Part shown: positions 1 through 7,772 of the stretch, one piece after another
Numbering within the stretch: the stretch's first letter is position 1
Layout of the letters: the number at the start of each line of letters is the position of its first letter
Assembly: GCA_016710685.1 (NCBI GenBank)
Contig: JADJVC010000014.1
Location: 385,261-449,260 of the forward strand
From: Flavobacteriales bacterium
GTDB taxonomy: Bacteria; Bacteroidota; Bacteroidia; Flavobacteriales_F; PHOS-HE28
Length of the DNA: 64,000 nt
Reading direction: 5' to 3'
The notes under the pieces: generated by a model
Told to the model about the DNA's origin: nothing
What the model saw: the letters and a program-made list of their open reading frames with translations, nothing else
The model's database searches: none
Made by a program: the position numbers and the translations under genes

Positions 1-580
1 AGGTGCTGTCTTCCCAGCCGGGACAAATGATGGGCAGGTTGCGCTCGGCGGCGGCTACCATCCAGCTGTCTTTCGGGTCGATCTGGTAGTACTGTTCCAG
101 CACACCGGACTTTATCATTTCGTAGAAATACTGGTGTGGAAAGCGGCGGTTGCCGCTCTTGTCGTCTGCTGTCCACAGGTCTACGACGTGTTTTTCCAAG
201 CGGCGGAAGGCCTCGTGCTCCGGGATGCAGGTGTCGGTTACGCGGTTCATGCCACGGTCCAGCAGGGCGCGTTCCTCGGTGGGCGTGAGGTCGCGATAGT
301 GCGGCACGCGCTCGTAGTGGTCGTGCGCTACGAGGTTCATTACGTCTTCTTCCAAGTTGGCACCGGTGCAGCTGATGATGTCCACCTGTCCTTGGCGGAT
401 CATCTCCGCGAGGCTTTTACCGAGCTCGGCGGTGCTCATGGCGCCCGCGAGTGAGATCAGCATTTTCTTGCCGCTCTTCTTATGGACTTTGTAGGCTTTG
501 GCGGCATCCACCAGCGCTGCTGCATTGAAGTGCAGGTAGTGCTTTTCCATGAAGGCCGAGATAGGACGGGTGTTGCTCAT
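1..580 (-). CDS. Deoxyhypusine synthase-like protein (5' part, runs off the left edge)
   Basis: About 193 N-terminal residues are visible, starting MSNTRPISAFMEKHY; the gene continues beyond base 1. The stretch with SLAGAMSTAELGK, then CTGANLEEDVMNLVAH and YRDLTPTEE, is typical of the deoxyhypusine synthase fold, an NAD-dependent enzyme that moves an aminobutyl group from spermidine. Bacteria lack the eIF5A substrate, so bacterial members are thought to act on polyamines, for example as homospermidine-type synthases; the exact reaction cannot be read from the sequence. The catalytic lysine region lies outside the window. The next gene downstream of its start is an arginine decarboxylase on the same strand, which supports a polyamine role. 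Family assignment is firm; substrate is inferred. Confidence 0.85.
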   Translation of the reverse strand, partial: MSNTRPISAFMEKHYLHFNAAALVDAAKAYKVHKKSGKKMLISLAGAMSTAELGKSLAEMIRQGQVDIISCTGANLEEDVMNLVAHDHYERVPHYRDLTPTEERALLDRGMNRVTDTCIPEHEAFRRLEKHVVDLWTADDKSGNRRFPHQYFYEMIKSGVLEQYYQIDPKDSWMVAAAERNLPIICPGWEDST

Positions 581-654
581 AATGTTTGCCTGGAGGCGAT
601 TGTGTTTTTGTTCCGGGGGGAAAGTTAATGGTGGAGGATGAGTTTTGGAGGTTG

Positions 655-726
655 GCCGCTGAGGCGCGGAGGCGCGGAGGTGATTTTGGGTGAATTGGAC
701 GCGGAGACGCTGAGGCGCGGAGAAGA
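655..726. repeat. Dispersed phrase repeat, GAGGCGCGGAG type
   Basis: Tandem, slightly varied copies of GAGGCGCGGAG and GACGCGGAGACGCTGAGG lie between the deoxyhypusine-synthase-like gene and the decarboxylase. The same phrase recurs at 34690-34722 and, on the other strand, inside the RND pump gene near 43337-43362. No coding sequence fits here. Confidence 0.6.
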
Positions 727-730
727 ATTT

Positions 731-826
731 AGTCCTGAGTCTTGAGTCATGAGCCATAAGCCATAAGCCATAAGCTGCAAGCTGCAAGCTGTGCGGTGCA
801 AGCTTGTGGCTTAAGGCTTGTGGCTA
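731..826. repeat. Inverted phrase array, AGCCATA / AGCTGCA type
   Basis: Three AGCCATA units and two GCTGCAA units are followed, after a short centre near 791-797, by the complementary phrases GCAAGCTTGTGGCTT and GGCTTGTGGCT. The whole can fold into an imperfect hairpin about 75 bases long. A relative with the same AAGCCACAAGC and GCTTGTGGCTT arms sits inside the PorP/SprF gene at 8752-8845. The rest of the 581-932 gap shows no gene. Confidence 0.65.
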
Positions 827-898
827 ATTCGGCGAATGCTCAAATGCCGATCATCGGTTGAAGGAGAAGTGAAAGCCGAGAAGCAAATTACTCGCGTT

Positions 899-936
899 CC
901 GGACCTGACAACTAACAACTAACAACTGACAACTAC
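899..936. repeat. Phrase repeat, CAACTAA type
   Basis: CCGGACCTGAC is followed by tandem ACAACTA units, and the array runs into the stop codon of the decarboxylase gene. The same 11-base lead-in followed by the same unit occurs at 31751-31793, so the boundary of this repeat looks conserved. Confidence 0.55.
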
Positions 937-2330
937 TTTGCCTCATACCCCAACAGCCCCAGCATCTGGTCTGCTGTCTGCATTTCGCTGAAGACGCGGT
1001 CCGTGAGGGTGCCGTCCGGCAGGCGGTCTATTAGGACGTACTTGGGTTTGGGGATCAAGCAGTGCTGTATGCCGCCGTAACCGCCGAGCGTGTCTTGATA
1101 CGCGCCGGTGTTGAAGAAACCAAGGTACTGCGGCCGGTCTTCGCGGAAACGCGGCAGGTAGATGGCGTTGACGTGCTGCTCGCTGTTGTAGTAGTCATCG
1201 CTGTCGCAGGTCATGCCGCCCAGGAAGACGCGCTCGTACTCGTCCGTCCAATTGTTGATGGGCAACATGAGGAAGCGGCGGTTGATGGCCCAGGTGTCCG
1301 GCAGGGTGGTCATGAAGCTGCCGTCGATCATGTTCCAACGCTCCTTTTCGTTCTGCTTTTTCTGGTTGAGGATGCTGAAGAAGGTGGCGCCGCTCTCACC
1401 CACGGTGTAGCTGCCGAATTCGCTGTAAAGGTGCGGTTCTTGCACGCCGTTCTCTTCGCAGATGTCCTTGATGCGGCCCACGATCTCGCCGATCATGTAC
1501 TCCACATCGAAGTGGCGGTTGAGGCTGTTGTCGATCGGCCGGCCGCCGCCAATATCGAGCGTGTCCAGCGTGGGGCAGAGCTTTTTCAGGTCGCAATACA
1601 CGTTGACGCACTTGGTAAGCTCGTTCCAGTAGTACGCGCTGTCGCTGATGCCCGTGTTGATGAAGAAGTGCATGAGCTTCAGCTTGAATTTGCGCTGCTT
1701 GCTCACGTTGCGCATGTAGAACGGAATGATGTCCTTGTAGCCTACGCCCAGCCTGCTGGTGTAGAATTCGAACTTCGGGGCTTCTTCCGCCGCAATGCGA
1801 ATGCCGATGTCGCACGGGCCGGTGATGGCCTCGTCCAGCGCCCACAACTCGCTCATGTTGTCGATAATGGGGATGGTGTTTACGCCGCCGTTGGCCAAGC
1901 GGCCGATGTTGCGGATGTAGCGCTCGTCCTTGTAGCCGTTGCAGAGAATGGTGGACGTGCGCGGCATTTCGCCGCTTGCCATGAGCCGCTCAATAATGTC
2001 GATGTCGTACGCGCTGCTGGTCTCCAGGCTCACGCCCTTTTTCAGCACTTCACGCATTACATAGCTGAACTGGTTGCTTTTGGTGCAGTAGAAATACTCG
2101 TACGTACCGTTGTAGTTGTGCTCCTTGAATGCCTTGGCGAAATATGTTCGGGCTTCTTCGATCTTCTCGCCGATCTTCGGCAAGTACATGATCCGCAATG
2201 GCGTGCCGTGCTTTTTGATGATCTCCGTCAACGGCAGGTCGTTCCACGTCAGCAACTCGTTGTCGAACTTGAATTCGCGCTGCGGAAAATCGAAAGTCTG
2301 CTCAATGAGGTCGATGTAACGGGTCTTCAT
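933..2330 (-). CDS. speA: Arginine decarboxylase (PLP-dependent, alanine-racemase fold)
   Basis: The 465-residue product starts MKTRYIDLIEQTF. It belongs to the fold-type III PLP decarboxylases: the PLP lysine lies in YFYCTKSNQF, the glycine-rich phosphate site in LDIGGGRPID, and the C-terminal active-site cysteine in GGMTCDSDDYY. Bacteroidota carry this shorter form, against about 650 residues in enterobacterial SpeA. It would convert arginine to agmatine in the cytoplasm, first step to putrescine and spermidine. An upstream in-frame start at 2480 would add 50 low-complexity residues unlike the family, so 2330 is preferred. The deoxyhypusine-synthase-like gene next door fits a polyamine pathway. 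A related diamino-acid decarboxylase specificity cannot be excluded. Confidence 0.8.
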   Translation of the reverse strand: MKTRYIDLIEQTFDFPQREFKFDNELLTWNDLPLTEIIKKHGTPLRIMYLPKIGEKIEEARTYFAKAFKEHNYNGTYEYFYCTKSNQFSYVMREVLKKGVSLETSSAYDIDIIERLMASGEMPRTSTILCNGYKDERYIRNIGRLANGGVNTIPIIDNMSELWALDEAITGPCDIGIRIAAEEAPKFEFYTSRLGVGYKDIIPFYMRNVSKQRKFKLKLMHFFINTGISDSAYYWNELTKCVNVYCDLKKLCPTLDTLDIGGGRPIDNSLNRHFDVEYMIGEIVGRIKDICEENGVQEPHLYSEFGSYTVGESGATFFSILNQKKQNEKERWNMIDGSFMTTLPDTWAINRRFLMLPINNWTDEYERVFLGGMTCDSDDYYNSEQHVNAIYLPRFREDRPQYLGFFNTGAYQDTLGGYGGIQHCLIPKPKYVLIDRLPDGTLTDRVFSEMQTADQMLGLLGYEAK

Positions 2331-2604
2331 GGCACGGCGCGGAAGTGTTTGGATGTGAAGGTTTGGTCGCTGAGGAAAAGTATTCCACAGCGAATAGAAA
2401 ACAAGCATGCTGCAAACTCCACTTCGGAACCGGGAACCGCGCAAGTGGCGCGGGGAATTCCGGAAGTGTGGAGCACGCACATCAGCGGAAAGGGGAGAGG
2501 GCGCCCAAAGGGACCATGGCCTTTTTCGATAGCGCAGAGCTACAGCGGTGCTGAAGGCTCAAAGGGTGTGAAATGCGCATAAGGGACATGCCGTTGGGAC
2601 GGTG

Positions 2605-2611
2605 CAAAGTA
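2605..2611 (-). promoter_or_regulatory. Possible -7 promoter box for speA
   Basis: On the minus strand the bases read TACTTTG followed by C, close to the Bacteroidota TAnnTTTG box. It lies about 275 bases before the speA start, so if used it would give a long leader. The gap 2331-2708 holds no other recognisable feature. This is weak, pattern-only evidence. Confidence 0.2.
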
Positions 2612-2708
2612 AAAGGTTGGCGCGCGGGGAAGCGTCAAGTGGGTAAAATTCCTTTTTCGGGGCACAAAGAATTCGGAACAGATCCGGAGATGTTCGGTCT
2701 GCCTGTGT

Positions 2709-2731
2709 AAAACAGGCAGGATGCCTGTTTT
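2709..2731 (-). terminator. Intrinsic terminator behind corA
   Basis: A perfect 10-bp inverted repeat (AAAACAGGCA and TGCCTGTTTT, three-base loop) starts at the corA stop codon. The A- and T-rich ends make it usable on either strand, but only the minus-strand corA gene ends here. Confidence 0.7.
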
Positions 2732-3786
2732 TACAGCCAACCCTTCCGCCGGAAAAGCACGAGCATCACCAAGGAGATGAAGAGCATTACACCCATTACC
2801 GCGTAGTAGCCGTAACGCCATTCCAGCTCAGGCATGTTCTTGAAGTTCATGCCGTAAACGCCCACGATGAAGGTGAGCGGGATGAAGATGGTGCTGATCA
2901 CCGTGAGGAGCTTCATCACCTGTCCCATGCGCATGTTCAGCCCCGCGTGGTAGGTGTTTTCCAAGTTGGTGAGCTGATCGCGGAACATGCCGATGCTTTC
3001 GGAGATGTACACGGTATGGTCCTGCAGGTCGTTGATGTAGCGCCGCGTGCTTTTGTCGATCAGCTTGCTGGGAATGATGTTCATGCGTCCGGCCAATTCC
3101 CGCGTCGGCGTTACCTGCCTGCTGATGCCGACGAGCTGACGCCGCAACGCCTGCATGTCCAGCAGGTCTTTCTCCCGGGGCCTTCTCACCACCCGTTCTT
3201 CCATGATCTCGATGCGCTTGCCGAGGTCTTCCACGATAACGAAGTAGTTGTCCACGATCACGTCCAGCAGGGAGTACAGCAGGAAATCCGCGCCCTTTTT
3301 CCGCAGTCGGCCAATGTTGTTCCGTAGGCGTTCCCGCACGGGTTCCATCACGTCGCCGGGTTCGCTCTGGAAGCTGATCACTACGCCTTGGCCAAGTACG
3401 AAGCTGACCTGCTCGCTCCAGACGTCCTCGCTTTCCGGGTCCATGGTGAGCATTTTCACCACCACGAAAAGGTTCTCCTGATACTCGTCGATCGTAGGCC
3501 GGTGGTCGGTGTTCAATACGTCTTCCAACAGCAGTTGGTGCAGTCCGAATTGCTCGCCGATGGCGGTGATGGCCTTGATGTCGGCCAGGCCCGCAACGTC
3601 GATCCAAGTAACTGTTTTGCCAGGGTCGCCCACGTCGATCTTGTCCGCTGTCACTGCGCAATGTTCCGCAAAGCTGTCCGCATTGTACACCATCACTTGG
3701 ATGGTGGTGGCCACTTCCGGGTCTTCGCTAACGGGCACGAGCGAGCCGGGCGGCAAGCCAGCTTTTTCACTTCTATGCTTGGCCAT
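2731..3786 (-). CDS. corA: CorA-family magnesium/divalent cation channel
   Basis: The 351-residue protein has a large soluble N-terminal domain (about 1-285), then two C-terminal membrane helices (about 290-310 and 327-345). The signature pore motif YGMN follows the first helix, inside VGVYGMNFKNMPELEW. These are the defining features of CorA Mg2+/Co2+ channels, which work as inner-membrane pentamers. The start at 3786 is chosen because the ATG overlaps the end of the mechanosensitive-channel gene by 14 bases, giving MAKHRSEKAGLPP; an upstream start at 3828 would add 14 residues. The overlap implies co-transcription and translational coupling with the channel gene. Confidence 0.93.
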   Translation of the reverse strand: MAKHRSEKAGLPPGSLVPVSEDPEVATTIQVMVYNADSFAEHCAVTADKIDVGDPGKTVTWIDVAGLADIKAITAIGEQFGLHQLLLEDVLNTDHRPTIDEYQENLFVVVKMLTMDPESEDVWSEQVSFVLGQGVVISFQSEPGDVMEPVRERLRNNIGRLRKKGADFLLYSLLDVIVDNYFVIVEDLGKRIEIMEERVVRRPREKDLLDMQALRRQLVGISRQVTPTRELAGRMNIIPSKLIDKSTRRYINDLQDHTVYISESIGMFRDQLTNLENTYHAGLNMRMGQVMKLLTVISTIFIPLTFIVGVYGMNFKNMPELEWRYGYYAVMGVMLFISLVMLVLFRRKGWL

Positions 3787-4684
3787 GCTGAGTCGGGTTC
3801 GGGCGCGTGTGGTCCGTATGTAACGCACGGCGGATGGGCAGCGCGAAGGGGATGTTGTTCGCGTTGAAGATCTCCAGCATTGCCTCGTTCAGGTCGTAGT
3901 GCATGCGCCGCGCCGTCACGGGGTCCTTTGCCCAAACGTACATGCGCAACGTAACAGCGCCCTCATTGATCTTCGTTACGCGCACGGTGATGGCTTCGCC
4001 CGGCTTTTCCATGTTGGTGACGTCCGGGCCTTGTACCCGGTCCGGATGCAAAAGGGCTTGGTGTTGCAGCAGGCTGATCGCCAAACCCACATCGGCATGC
4101 AGCGCCAGCTCAAATTCAACGAACTCGCACGTACTCTCGTCCTTGATGCTGCTGTTGATGATCCGGTCCTCGCTGAGAATGGAGTTGGGGATCACCAAGC
4201 GCCGGTTTTCAAAAGTGAGGATGGTGGTGTGCCGCAGGTTGATGTCTTCCACCGTACCGAAGATGCCTGTTTCGCCAGCTTGGATGAAGTCACCGACACG
4301 GAAGGGCTTGAAGGCCACGATGAACGCACCGCTGATGATGTCGCTGAACGCTTTCTGCGCCGCAAAGCCGATGACCACCGCGATGATGCCGGCACCGGCA
4401 AAAAGGGTGAGCGCCAAGGAGCGCAAGGAGGGGATGGTGTAGATGATGGCTATGAGCGCGAGGATCACCATCATGGTGCGCACGCCATTGCGGAAGAAGC
4501 GGTAGCGCGTCATCTCCTCGCGTCCCTGGGCCTTTGCCTTGGCGTAGCCGCGCCGCAAGGCGAAGTAGATCAGCCGCTCAACGAACCATGCCGCGAAGAG
4601 GATCGCGATCACCTTCAGCAGTAGCAGCAGGTCCATGCCGAGGCCTTGCATCAGGCTCTCGAATTTACCGGGTTCGTCTTTCAT
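3773..4684 (-). CDS. MscS-family small-conductance mechanosensitive channel
   Basis: The 303-residue protein has three predicted N-terminal membrane segments (about 17-40, 67-85 and 90-115). The third is the glycine/alanine-rich pore helix, with LFAGAGIIAVVIGFAAQKAFSD followed by the typical FKPFRVGDFI beta domain and the EDINLRHTTILTFENRRLVIPNS stretch. The C-terminal alpha-beta domain runs to about residue 285. Such channels open under membrane tension and release solutes during hypo-osmotic shock. The gene precedes corA and overlaps it by 14 bases, so the two probably form one ion-homeostasis operon. About 187 bases of AGAATG-rich repeat separate it from pepE. Confidence 0.92.
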   Translation of the reverse strand: MKDEPGKFESLMQGLGMDLLLLLKVIAILFAAWFVERLIYFALRRGYAKAKAQGREEMTRYRFFRNGVRTMMVILALIAIIYTIPSLRSLALTLFAGAGIIAVVIGFAAQKAFSDIISGAFIVAFKPFRVGDFIQAGETGIFGTVEDINLRHTTILTFENRRLVIPNSILSEDRIINSSIKDESTCEFVEFELALHADVGLAISLLQHQALLHPDRVQGPDVTNMEKPGEAITVRVTKINEGAVTLRMYVWAKDPVTARRMHYDLNEAMLEIFNANNIPFALPIRRALHTDHTRPNPTQHGQA

Positions 4685-4784
4685 GCCGATCTGTGATGAT
4701 GCGAACTTAGCGGTGGAGTTGCTACCGCGTTGGGTGGCTCGGCAAACCGATCAACATTCAGGCGTGTATTGTGGCGTGGGGAGA

Positions 4785-4860
4785 GAAGGAAGAATGAAAA
4801 ATGTAGAATGCAGAATGCAGAATGTAGAATGTAGAATGAAGAATGAAGAATGAAGAATTT
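4785..4860. repeat. Tandem AGAATG phrase array
   Basis: About ten varied copies of (T/C/A)AGAATG run almost to the end of the pepE gene. Spurious short reading frames arise only because the unit length is a multiple of three in part. It belongs to the phrase-like repeat set described in the findings. Confidence 0.7.
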
Positions 4861-4871
4861 GACTTACGCAG

Positions 4872-5579
4872 CTATGCGTCCGCCAAGGAAGTGCGTAACT
4901 CTACGCCGCCTGCTACATCTTTCGGGGCTTTCCCGTGCCGGAATACGCGCATCCCGTGGCCTTCCACAGTGAGTTTGTCGCCGTCCACGTTCAACAATGT
5001 GCCTTCGCGAAGCCCCGCCACCACGGTGCGCTGGTTCAGTTCCAAGTATTCCGCGATACGCGCATCCCGGCTTTCGCCGCCGTGGCCGGGGATCGTGGCT
5101 TCGGTGTAGTGCGCGTTGATCTGGAACGGTACCAAGCCCATGGCGCGCATGGTGGGCACTTCGGTGATGGGCATGTCGTTGGTGGTCATGATGGTGGGGC
5201 AGGCCACGTTGCTGCCTGCGCTCCAGCCCAAGTAAGGCAAGCCGCCCAGCACGCGCACACGAATCGCGCGCAAAAGCTCCGTGCTGTACATGGAGCGCAG
5301 CAATTGGAAGGAATTGCCGCCGCCGATAATGACCGCGTCCGCCGTGGCCAACGCTTTTACTTTCTCTTTTTCGGCGTGTAGACTGAACAGCTCATGGCCC
5401 ATTTCGCCGAAGGCTTCCTGCACCTTTTGCGCATAAGCGTCCAAGCCCAGCGTGACGGCCGCGAAAGGCACGAAGGCGATGCGCTTTGGCGCACCCAGGA
5501 ATTGTGTAATGTGTTCTTTGGACCAGCCCATGAAGGCTTCGCCGGGCAACGTGGAATTGGACAGGAGCAACAGGCGCAT
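4872..5579 (-). CDS. pepE: Peptidase E (alpha-aspartyl dipeptidase, family S51)
   Basis: The 235-residue product starts MRLLLLSNSTLPGE and matches the usual PepE length of about 230. The nucleophile elbow GWSAGSN places the catalytic serine at residue 120, as in the enterobacterial enzyme, and IIGGGNSFQLL upstream is the conserved glycine-rich strand. FQINAHYTEATIPGHGGESRDARI carries the histidine region of the active site. The enzyme hydrolyses dipeptides with N-terminal aspartate in the cytoplasm. It stands alone between phrase-like repeats on both sides, so it is probably a single-gene unit; a weak TACCTTGG box lies about 17 bases before the start on the minus strand. Confidence 0.93.
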   Translation of the reverse strand: MRLLLLSNSTLPGEAFMGWSKEHITQFLGAPKRIAFVPFAAVTLGLDAYAQKVQEAFGEMGHELFSLHAEKEKVKALATADAVIIGGGNSFQLLRSMYSTELLRAIRVRVLGGLPYLGWSAGSNVACPTIMTTNDMPITEVPTMRAMGLVPFQINAHYTEATIPGHGGESRDARIAEYLELNQRTVVAGLREGTLLNVDGDKLTVEGHGMRVFRHGKAPKDVAGGVELRTSLADA

Positions 5580-5675
5580 GCGATCGGGTTAAGCGGCCAA
5601 GGTAGTTGGTGTTGCGCGGATTAGCTGATGATGCACTGGACGAGGACATTTGTTATTCGCCTTCAGCGGCAATAG

Positions 5676-5790
5676 TCAGTTGGCAGTCGCAGTAGGCAGT
5701 GGCAGCCGCAATTGGCAGTGGCAGTCGCCAGTCGGCAGCGCCGGCAGTACCCTGTACTCGCTACCTAATACCCACTACCAAAAACTTCAA
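5676..5790. repeat. GGCAGT phrase array with CCTGTACTCG...ACTACCA tail
   Basis: Tandem variants of (G)GCAGT are followed by a non-repeated tail containing CCCTGTACTCGCTACCTAAT and CCACTACCAAAAACT. The same order, GGCAGT units and then a CCCGGTA-type tail, occurs at 32733-32805 and 59502-59612. It fills most of the gap between pepE and the OmpA-like gene. Confidence 0.65.
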
Positions 5791-5804
5791 TTCCACCAAA
5801 ACTC

Positions 5805-7772
5805 CTACCGAACTTGCTCTATCTCGACCCGCCGCTCCTTTGCCGCGCCTACGCTGTACACACTGTTCCGCAGGTCGTCCAAACGGTCACTTACCGAAGC
5901 ATCGGCGGTGCTGTTGCCGAACGGCGATTGAACGATGGTGAGCCGTCCACCATTCACCGCTGTTCCTTTCAAGTAGGGTAGCAATGCACCGCTTTCCGTG
6001 CGCTCGAAGTAGTGGACAAGCGTGCCGATGCGCCGCAGCGAGAGGTTCTTGTTGTAGTCGCTTTTGGCCAACGGACTGGCGTATCCGCGCACTTGCAGGG
6101 TGATCTTCTGGCCTTCGTCCAAGGCTTGTTTGAGCAATCCGATGAAGTCGTTGAGCTGCGCGTAGCCTTGGTCCACTTGCTGCGTGAAGAAGCCGTCGAT
6201 GGCCGTGGTGCCCGCGGTGGTGGCTGCCCAGGCCGAGTCGTAAGCGGGCTTTTGGGCGGCATAGCTCCGGTACGTTTCAGCGTAATCCAACGCGGTGGTG
6301 GTGGCCGTGCTGCGCGGGTCCGGCTCGTCGTTGTGGAAGTAGAGGCGGATAGGCAATTTCTCACGCAGGGAAGTGATGCGCTTCCATTCCTTGTCGGTCA
6401 ACGCGACGGTGTCCGCGCCCGTTGGCAGCGCAGGAAGTGTGTCTAATTGGCGCCGCCTTGCCAATGCTGCTTCGTCTTCCGGATAGCTGAAACGGTACAG
6501 ATCGTTGCAGCAGGTTTCGCCTTTTTCCGCGAAGGAACCCGCGCGGTTGCTGGTGAACCAGCCCGACATGGTCTTGGCGTTCACAGCGGGATAGAGGTCG
6601 TTGGCCGGGGTGTTGAATGGTACGCCCATGTTGATCGAAGCGCCGGGCTCCCCATTGTTGATCGAACTCTTGAAGAGGTCGTAGCCGCCCATGCCCGGCA
6701 AAAAATCGGAGCTGAAGTAGAGCGTGTTGTCCGTGGCGTCCAAATAAGGGCCGGTCTCGTTGCCGGGCGTGTTCACGGCTGGCCCAAGTGGTTTCTTATC
6801 GAGGAGTTGGGCGCCAACGATATTTCCCCACCAGATGTCCATGCCGCCCAGCCCGCCGGGCATATTGGAGGCGAAAAAGAGCATTTCGGAGCTCTCGTAC
6901 GATGCCACCATAGGTTGGGTCACCGTGCTGCCCGGTACGCGTAGCACCACCGTGCCGGTGTCGTTCGCGTTGTGCAGGTCCACCGCGCGGATGCTGAAAT
7001 TCCCCGGCTCATCTTCCCGCGAGAAGTAGAACCAACGCCCGTCCGTGGACCATGTGCTGTTGGCGTTGTTGATGCCGTTGTTCACCTCATTTGCAAGTGG
7101 CGATGGCGCCGCCCAATTGCCGCCAATTTCACGAGTCCGGTAGATCCGTGCGTGATAGTCCGCTGTGTCCTTTACTTCACTTTCCGCATTCACTTCACCG
7201 CGCAGCGATGTGAAGTACAACGCGCTGTCCGGCCCGGTGCGCCCGCCAAACTCGCTGTCGAAACTGTTCACCGGCATCGGCAAGTGTTCGATCTTCACAG
7301 CGCTGTCCGGGTCGGCCATCATCGTTTTCGCCAAGCGGCAACCCGCTATTCCGTTGTCGGCGCGCTGGGCTACCATGGAGTTTTTGTGTCGTTCTTTCTG
7401 CTTCGCTTTGGCCCAGGTTTTTTCGGCTTCATCGTAGTGGCCGCTTGCCATCTGCATTTCAGCCAGCCAGTGCCAAGCTTCCCGGTGTTTTCCCGCGCGG
7501 TCTTTGCCCGCCACCTTATCGTAGAAAAGCGCGGCCTCGCCGTATTGGTTGCTCAAGCGGCAAGCCTCGGCGTATTTCCATTGCGTTTCCATGATGCCGG
7601 GCTGCGTCTTCAGCGCTTCGCCGTAGTATCGTGATGCGCCGTAGGCATCGTTCAATGCGAGGGCACGATCGCCCCAAGTGATGAATTGCTCGGCGCTTTG
7701 TGCGTGCAGTTGCATTGGCAGCCAGCAAAGTAGAATTGCGCAACACACCAAATTCAGCTTGCACTTTACCAT
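5805..7772 (-). CDS. PorE/OmpA-like periplasmic protein: TPR, PD40 propeller, OmpA-type C-terminus
   Basis: The 655-residue secreted protein has a signal peptide ending near LPMQLHAQS, then TPR-like helices (about 25-130). Next come PD40/WD40-like propeller blades (about 165-440), with repeats such as LYFTSLRGE, MLFFASNMPGGLGGMDIWW and LYFSSDFLPGMGGYDLF. The C-terminal OmpA-like domain (about 540-655) includes ITLQVRGYASPLAKSDYNKNLSLRRI. This order resembles PorE of the type IX secretion machinery, which links the outer-membrane complex to peptidoglycan, but no lipobox is present. The ATG at 7772 overlaps the PorP/SprF stop codon in a TGATG. The OmpA domain is divergent, so peptidoglycan binding is inferred. 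Confidence 0.82.
   Translation of the reverse strand: MVKCKLNLVCCAILLCWLPMQLHAQSAEQFITWGDRALALNDAYGASRYYGEALKTQPGIMETQWKYAEACRLSNQYGEAALFYDKVAGKDRAGKHREAWHWLAEMQMASGHYDEAEKTWAKAKQKERHKNSMVAQRADNGIAGCRLAKTMMADPDSAVKIEHLPMPVNSFDSEFGGRTGPDSALYFTSLRGEVNAESEVKDTADYHARIYRTREIGGNWAAPSPLANEVNNGINNANSTWSTDGRWFYFSREDEPGNFSIRAVDLHNANDTGTVVLRVPGSTVTQPMVASYESSEMLFFASNMPGGLGGMDIWWGNIVGAQLLDKKPLGPAVNTPGNETGPYLDATDNTLYFSSDFLPGMGGYDLFKSSINNGEPGASINMGVPFNTPANDLYPAVNAKTMSGWFTSNRAGSFAEKGETCCNDLYRFSYPEDEAALARRRQLDTLPALPTGADTVALTDKEWKRITSLREKLPIRLYFHNDEPDPRSTATTTALDYAETYRSYAAQKPAYDSAWAATTAGTTAIDGFFTQQVDQGYAQLNDFIGLLKQALDEGQKITLQVRGYASPLAKSDYNKNLSLRRIGTLVHYFERTESGALLPYLKGTAVNGGRLTIVQSPFGNSTADASVSDRLDDLRNSVYSVGAAKERRVEIEQVR

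Noticed and set aside
1062..2582. 506-codon plus-strand reading frame opposite speA
   Set aside because: It is the antisense shadow of the decarboxylase in GC-rich codons; composition is poor in aromatic and lysine residues and no family motif is visible.
4785..4860. Tandem AGAATG array considered as a CRISPR or VNTR locus
   Set aside because: There are no spacers of constant length, and units are six to seven bases; it fits the phrase-repeat class better.
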